A program made the translations under genes and the position numbers. Of a stretch of 41,753 bases of DNA, positions 38,218-41,753 are shown in pieces (position 1 is the stretch's first letter; each line of letters begins with the position of its first letter). The DNA is taken from positions 1 to 41,753 of the forward strand of contig NZ_BJUV01000025.1 in assembly GCF_007988805.1 (NCBI RefSeq). Direction: 5' to 3'. Source of the stretch: Frigoribacterium faeni. Lineage in GTDB: Bacteria > Actinomycetota > Actinomycetes > Actinomycetales > Microbacteriaceae. A model generated the notes under the pieces. The model saw nothing but the letters and a program-made list of their open reading frames with translations. It was not told where the DNA came from and searched no databases.

Positions 38218-38290
38218 GCGCGCATCGAGGTGCCCCGTCGAGGGTCCGGGGCGGTCCCGACCGCCCTCGACGGGGCACCTCGATGCGCGC
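38218..38290 (+). terminator. 27-bp perfect stem hairpin after the MFS gene
   Basis: Arms 38218-38244 and 38264-38290 are exact reverse complements over 27 bases with a 19-nt loop. It begins four bases after the TGA and ends 23 bases before the SNF2 -10 box. There is no T tract. Perfect arms of this length are unusual for a terminator and could instead mark a palindromic repeat element. Confidence 0.6.
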
Positions 38291-38313
38291 CGTCGACTGT
38301 CGGCGGCGGCTGA

Positions 38314-38319
38314 CATCAT
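38314..38319 (+). promoter_or_regulatory. -10 box CATCAT, leaderless start of the SNF2 gene
   Basis: CATCAT is seven bases before ATG 38327, in TGACATCATGGACGGC, closely like the recQ start region. Confidence 0.35.
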
Positions 38320-38326
38320 GGACGGC

Positions 38327-41300
38327 ATGCACGACGACGACCGGCTCGACGACGGGCTCGACGACGGGCCGCACCTGTTCTCGACGGTCGCGCCTCTCGT
38401 CGACGCGGTCGACGTCATCCGGCTGGTCGGGCCCCGCTCCTTCAACCGCGCGAAGGAGTACGCCCGGCAGGGCCAGGTCCTCGAGGTCACCTGGGATCCC
38501 GACGCCGAGCGCATCGCCGGCACGGTCCAGGGCGCCGATGCGCAGCCCTACCGCAGCGTCGTCGACGTGCGCGCCACCCGGGGCGAATACAGCCGTCCGG
38601 TCCGCAGCACCTGCAGCTGCCCGATCGGCGGCGAGTGCAAGCACGTCGCGGCCCTGCTGCTCCAGAGCAACACCCTGGCGCTCGCGCAGCGTCGCGACGC
38701 CTCCCCCGCGTCCGGAGGCACGGCGGCGGTCGATCCCGCCGGCCTCGCGGGCACGGGGCGGGCCGACGCCACGGCGACCCCGGGCGACGGCGACTGGCGT
38801 TCGGTCGTGGGGGCGATCGGGCGGACGACCCGCGCCTCCTCGGCTCGGACGACGTCGATGGGTCTGCTCTTCGAGCTGCGCGACCGCGCGCACTCGCCCC
38901 GGGGCCGATCGCTCGGTCGCCCGGCACCGGGCCCGCGAGCCGGCGCCGCCCCCCGGCTGGGCGTGCGCCCCGTCACCCTCAGCGGCACCGGCAACTGGGT
39001 CCGTGGGACGCTCACCTGGTCGTCGCTCCCCTATCAGCTCAACCGGCTCGCCATCGCACCGGAGCAGCACGCCTGGTTCGGCCAGTTCGCCGCCCTGCAC
39101 CGCTCGGCCGTGTCCACCTACACGGCCGGCGAGGCCGAATGGCTGCATCTCGACGAGTTCTCGAGTCCGCTGCTCTGGGCGCTGCTGGCCGAGGCCGACC
39201 GGCTCGGCATCTCGCTCGTCACCGGCAAGCGGGCCACCGACGTCATCGTGGCCGCCGAGGCCCGGGTCACCGTCGACGCCGTCTCCTCCGACGACGGCTC
39301 GCTGCGACTGACCGCCGGAGTCGCCGTCGACGGCGTCGTCCGACGGCCGGAGGTCTCCGGGGTCGTCGGCGACCACGGGGTCTGGACGGCCGATCGCACC
39401 CCCGCCCTCGAGATCACCCTGGCCCCGACGGCGAGACCCCTCGACGACGACCAGCGCCGCCTGCTGACCGTCACCCCCGAGCTCGTCGTGCCGGCCGGAG
39501 ACGCCGACGAGTTCCTCCGCGACTTCTACCCGTCGCTGCGCCGCAGCGTGGACGTCGTCAGCTCGGACTCGTCGGTCGTCTTCCCCGAGATCGTGCCGCC
39601 GACGCTCGGCCTCACCGCCACCTTCGAGAAGGGGCACACCCTCCGGCTCGCCTGGGGCTGGACCATCGACGGCCGACGGCTGCCGCTCGACGCGCACGGG
39701 CCCGTGCCGGCCCTCGGCGAGCTCGACGCTCCCCCGCGCGACGCGGTGCTCACCGGCATCGCGGCCGCCGAGTTCGCGGCCGACACCCTGCCGGCACTCG
39801 AGGCCCGACCCGACGTGAGCGTCGACCTCGTCGGCACCCGCCCCGACTACCGCGAGCTGACCGACGCGCCCCGCCTCACCGTCACCACCCTCGAGACCGA
39901 CAAGCGCGACTGGTTCGACCTGGGCGTGCTCGTCACGGTCGAGGGCCACACCATCCCGCTGGCGCCCCTGCTCACCGCCATCGCCAGGCGTCAGCGCAAG
40001 CTGCTGCTCGTCGACGGGTCGTACCTCTCGCTCGGGGCGCCGGTGTTCGACGGGCTCAAGCGGCTGCTCGACGAGGCCGCGTCGCTCGACGAGTGGGAGG
40101 CCGGCCCGCGGATCAACCGGTACCAGGCGAGCCTCTGGGCCGAGATCGACGACCTCGCCGACGAGACCGTGCAGGCCGATCGCTGGCGCGAGAGCGTCGG
40201 GGGCCTGCTGGCCCTCGGCGCCGCCGTCGCCGGCGACGAGCCCGAGGCGCCCCTCGCCGTCGCGGCCCCGCCCGTGCCCTCCTCGGTCGCCGCGACCCTG
40301 AGGCCCTACCAGCGCGAGGGCTTCGAGTGGCTGGCGTTCCTCTACGAGCACCGGATCGGCGGCGTGCTCGCCGACGACATGGGCCTCGGCAAGACCCTGC
40401 AGACCCTCGCCCTGATCGCCCACGTGCGCGAGACCGAGGCGCCGGCCGACCGTCGCCCGTTCCTCGTCGTGGCGCCGACGTCGGTCGTCGCGAACTGGGT
40501 GTCCGAGGCGGCGCGCTTCACCCCCGGACTCGTCGTGCGGGGCGTCACGGCGACCGAGGCGAAGAGCGGGCACGGGCTGGCCGCAGCCCTGGCCGGCGAC
40601 GACGCACCCGACGTCGTCGTGACCTCGTACGCGCTCTTCCGGCTCGACGCGGCGACCTACCGCGGGAACCAGTGGGCCGCCCTGGTGCTCGATGAGGCGC
40701 AGTTCGTCAAGAACCGCGCGTCGCAGGCGCACCGCTGCGCCGTCGAGCTGGGCGCCCCCGTCACCATCGCGATCACCGGCACCCCGCTCGAGAACAGCCT
40801 GATGGACCTCTGGGCGCTGTTCCGCATCGTCGCGCCCGGCCTGCTGTCGAGCGCGAGCGCGTTCACCGAGAACTACGTCAAGCCGATCGAGGCCGGCGGC
40901 AGACCCGAGCACCTCGACCGCCTCCGCCGCCGCATCAGGCCGCTCCTCCTCCGCCGCACCAAGGAGATCGTCGCGACCGATCTCCCGGAGAAGCAGGAGC
41001 AGCTGCTCCGCGTCGACCTCGCCCCGGCGCACCGCGAGCTCTACGACACGTTCCTTCAGCGCGAGCGCCTCAAGCTGCTCGACCTCATCGACGACCTCGA
41101 CCGCAACCGGTTCATCGTGTTCCGCTCGCTCACGCTGCTGCGCATGCTCTCCCTCGACGCCGCCCTCCTCGACGACGCCTACGCCGACATCCCGTCCGCG
41201 AAGCTCGATCAGCTGATCGACGAGCTCGACGACGTGATGGCGGGCGGGCACCGGGCGCTCGTGTTCAGTCAGTTCACGTCGTTCCTCGGACGGGTCGCCG

Positions 41301-41701
41301 CTCGGCTCGACGAGCGGGGCATCGCCCACGAGTACCTCGACGGGTCGACGCGGCGACGCGCCGAGGTGATCCGGCGCTTCACGACCGGCGACGCCCCCGC
41401 GTTCCTGATCAGTCTCAAGGCCGGCGGGTTCGGGCTGACCCTGACCGAGGCCGACTACGTCTTCATGCTCGATCCCTGGTGGAACCCCGCGACCGAGGCG
41501 CAGGCCGTCGACCGCACCCACCGGATCGGCCAGACGAAGAACGTCATGGTCTACCGGATGATCGCCAACGGCACCATCGAGGAGAAGGTGCTGGCGCTGC
41601 AGCAGAAGAAGGCGCAGCTCTTCGACGCGGTGATGGACGACGACGCCGTCTTCAGCTCGGCGCTCACCGCCGACGACATCCGCGGTCTCCTCGACGCCTG
41701 A
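38327..41701 (+). CDS. SNF2-family helicase with N-terminal SWIM zinc finger
   Basis: The 1124-residue protein has an N-terminal SWIM finger, C96-S-C98-P-I-G-G-E-C104-K-H106, a long middle region (about 110-640) of unknown fold, and a SWI2/SNF2 ATPase: Walker A D-D-M-G-L-G-K-T near 683, L-V-L-D-E-A-Q near 787, then helicase lobe 2 with G-F-G-L-T-L-T-E-A-D and D-R-T-H-R-I-G-Q-T near 1060. Such proteins move along double-stranded DNA to remodel protein complexes or RNA polymerase. ATG 38327 is preferred to 38318 because the latter overlaps the CATCAT box. T168-R-A-S-S172 from the dispersed repeat sits in a low-complexity linker. Confidence 0.9.
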   Translation: MHDDDRLDDGLDDGPHLFSTVAPLVDAVDVIRLVGPRSFNRAKEYARQGQVLEVTWDPDAERIAGTVQGADAQPYRSVVDVRATRGEYSRPVRSTCSCPIGGECKHVAALLLQSNTLALAQRRDASPASGGTAAVDPAGLAGTGRADATATPGDGDWRSVVGAIGRTTRASSARTTSMGLLFELRDRAHSPRGRSLGRPAPGPRAGAAPRLGVRPVTLSGTGNWVRGTLTWSSLPYQLNRLAIAPEQHAWFGQFAALHRSAVSTYTAGEAEWLHLDEFSSPLLWALLAEADRLGISLVTGKRATDVIVAAEARVTVDAVSSDDGSLRLTAGVAVDGVVRRPEVSGVVGDHGVWTADRTPALEITLAPTARPLDDDQRRLLTVTPELVVPAGDADEFLRDFYPSLRRSVDVVSSDSSVVFPEIVPPTLGLTATFEKGHTLRLAWGWTIDGRRLPLDAHGPVPALGELDAPPRDAVLTGIAAAEFAADTLPALEARPDVSVDLVGTRPDYRELTDAPRLTVTTLETDKRDWFDLGVLVTVEGHTIPLAPLLTAIARRQRKLLLVDGSYLSLGAPVFDGLKRLLDEAASLDEWEAGPRINRYQASLWAEIDDLADETVQADRWRESVGGLLALGAAVAGDEPEAPLAVAAPPVPSSVAATLRPYQREGFEWLAFLYEHRIGGVLADDMGLGKTLQTLALIAHVRETEAPADRRPFLVVAPTSVVANWVSEAARFTPGLVVRGVTATEAKSGHGLAAALAGDDAPDVVVTSYALFRLDAATYRGNQWAALVLDEAQFVKNRASQAHRCAVELGAPVTIAITGTPLENSLMDLWALFRIVAPGLLSSASAFTENYVKPIEAGGRPEHLDRLRRRIRPLLLRRTKEIVATDLPEKQEQLLRVDLAPAHRELYDTFLQRERLKLLDLIDDLDRNRFIVFRSLTLLRMLSLDAALLDDAYADIPSAKLDQLIDELDDVMAGGHRALVFSQFTSFLGRVAARLDERGIAHEYLDGSTRRRAEVIRRFTTGDAPAFLISLKAGGFGLTLTEADYVFMLDPWWNPATEAQAVDRTHRIGQTKNVMVYRMIANGTIEEKVLALQQKKAQLFDAVMDDDAVFSSALTADDIRGLLDA
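38829..38839 (+). repeat. Dispersed repeat core in the SNF2 linker
   Basis: Full GACCCGCGCCTCCTCGG consensus encoding T-R-A-S-S between the SWIM finger and the middle domain. Confidence 0.75.
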
Positions 41702-41720
41702 CGCGACGTCGCGGACGGGC

Positions 41721-41753
41721 CGAGGAGGCGCGGGTCGACGACCCGCGCCTCCT
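41721..41753. repeat. Inverted pair of dispersed repeats after the SNF2 gene
   Basis: A reversed copy (core 41724-41734) and a forward copy (core 41742-41752) face each other across a seven-base centre (TCGACGA). Bases 41723-41737 and 41739-41753 form an exact 15-bp inverted repeat around one central base. It begins 20 bases after the stop and would fold into a strong hairpin, so it could also end the SNF2 transcript. The second copy is cut by the window edge. Confidence 0.75.

Noticed and set aside
38057-41521. A 1154-codon open frame opposite the SNF2 gene, and a 1409-codon frame at 20738-24967
   Set aside because: Same shadow effect. The real frames show helicase, symporter and two-component motifs; only the last part of the 20738 frame is real, as the response regulator.

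Overview
This is a very G+C-rich, gene-dense stretch of an actinobacterial chromosome, most likely from the Microbacteriaceae (plant- or soil-associated relatives of Curtobacterium, Frigoribacterium, Clavibacter). The assignment is inferred from codon bias, actinobacterial families (UPF0303, DUF427, MshA-like glycosyltransferase, maleylpyruvate-isomerase-type fold, RecQ with a phosphoribosyltransferase tail, split LigD modules) and short TANNNT -10 boxes. I call 33 protein genes. I see no tRNA, rRNA, CRISPR array, transposase or phage gene, and no gene-free stretch above 300 bp. The longest gap, 6236-6478, looks regulatory.

Layout. 1-3119: end of an MshA-like glycosyltransferase, UPF0303 plus a coupled unknown, a membrane-anchored lysozyme-like protein, and a DUF427 protein. 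3154-6235 (minus): a coupled three-gene operon of OmpA-domain lipoprotein, four-TM protein and maleylpyruvate-isomerase-like protein. 6479-7561: a thioredoxin-reductase-like flavoprotein. 7548-14024 (minus): a sugar-uptake and beta-galactosidase operon (Tat lipoprotein binding protein, two permeases, LacZ) facing a TetR regulator. 14840-18107: two DoxX-type membrane proteins and RecQ. 18143-20691 (minus): zinc alcohol dehydrogenase coupled to an EthA-like Baeyer-Villiger monooxygenase. 20849-24967: a dicarboxylate symporter divergent from its probable DctS/DctR-type two-component system. 25018-29608: membrane-anchored sulfite-oxidase-fold protein, small unknowns, and an ATP-dependent DNA ligase convergent with a LigD-type polymerase (NHEJ modules without Ku here). 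29661-33046 (minus): GH65 phosphorylase with beta-phosphoglucomutase. 33204-35771 (minus): carboxylate-amine ligase fused to a circularly permuted ATP-grasp. 35872-38214: TetR divergent from a DHA2 drug-type MFS pump. 38327-41701: SWIM/SNF2 helicase.

The most unusual signal belongs to no single gene. An 11-base core, CCCGCGCCTCC, usually inside a longer GACCCGCGCCTCCTCGG consensus, occurs at least 21 times in 41.7 kb, on both strands about equally. It lies in spacers, in an inverted pair just after the last gene, and inside disordered N-termini and linkers. There, nine of nine sense-oriented copies are read in the same frame, giving T-R-A-S-S or a close variant. This resembles the behaviour of DNA uptake sequences or another genome-wide protein-binding repeat.

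Two further themes run through the window. At least 13 genes have a TA/CA-NNN-T box 6-7 nt before the start codon, which predicts leaderless mRNAs. Eight gene pairs share four-base ATGA or GTGA stop/start overlaps.
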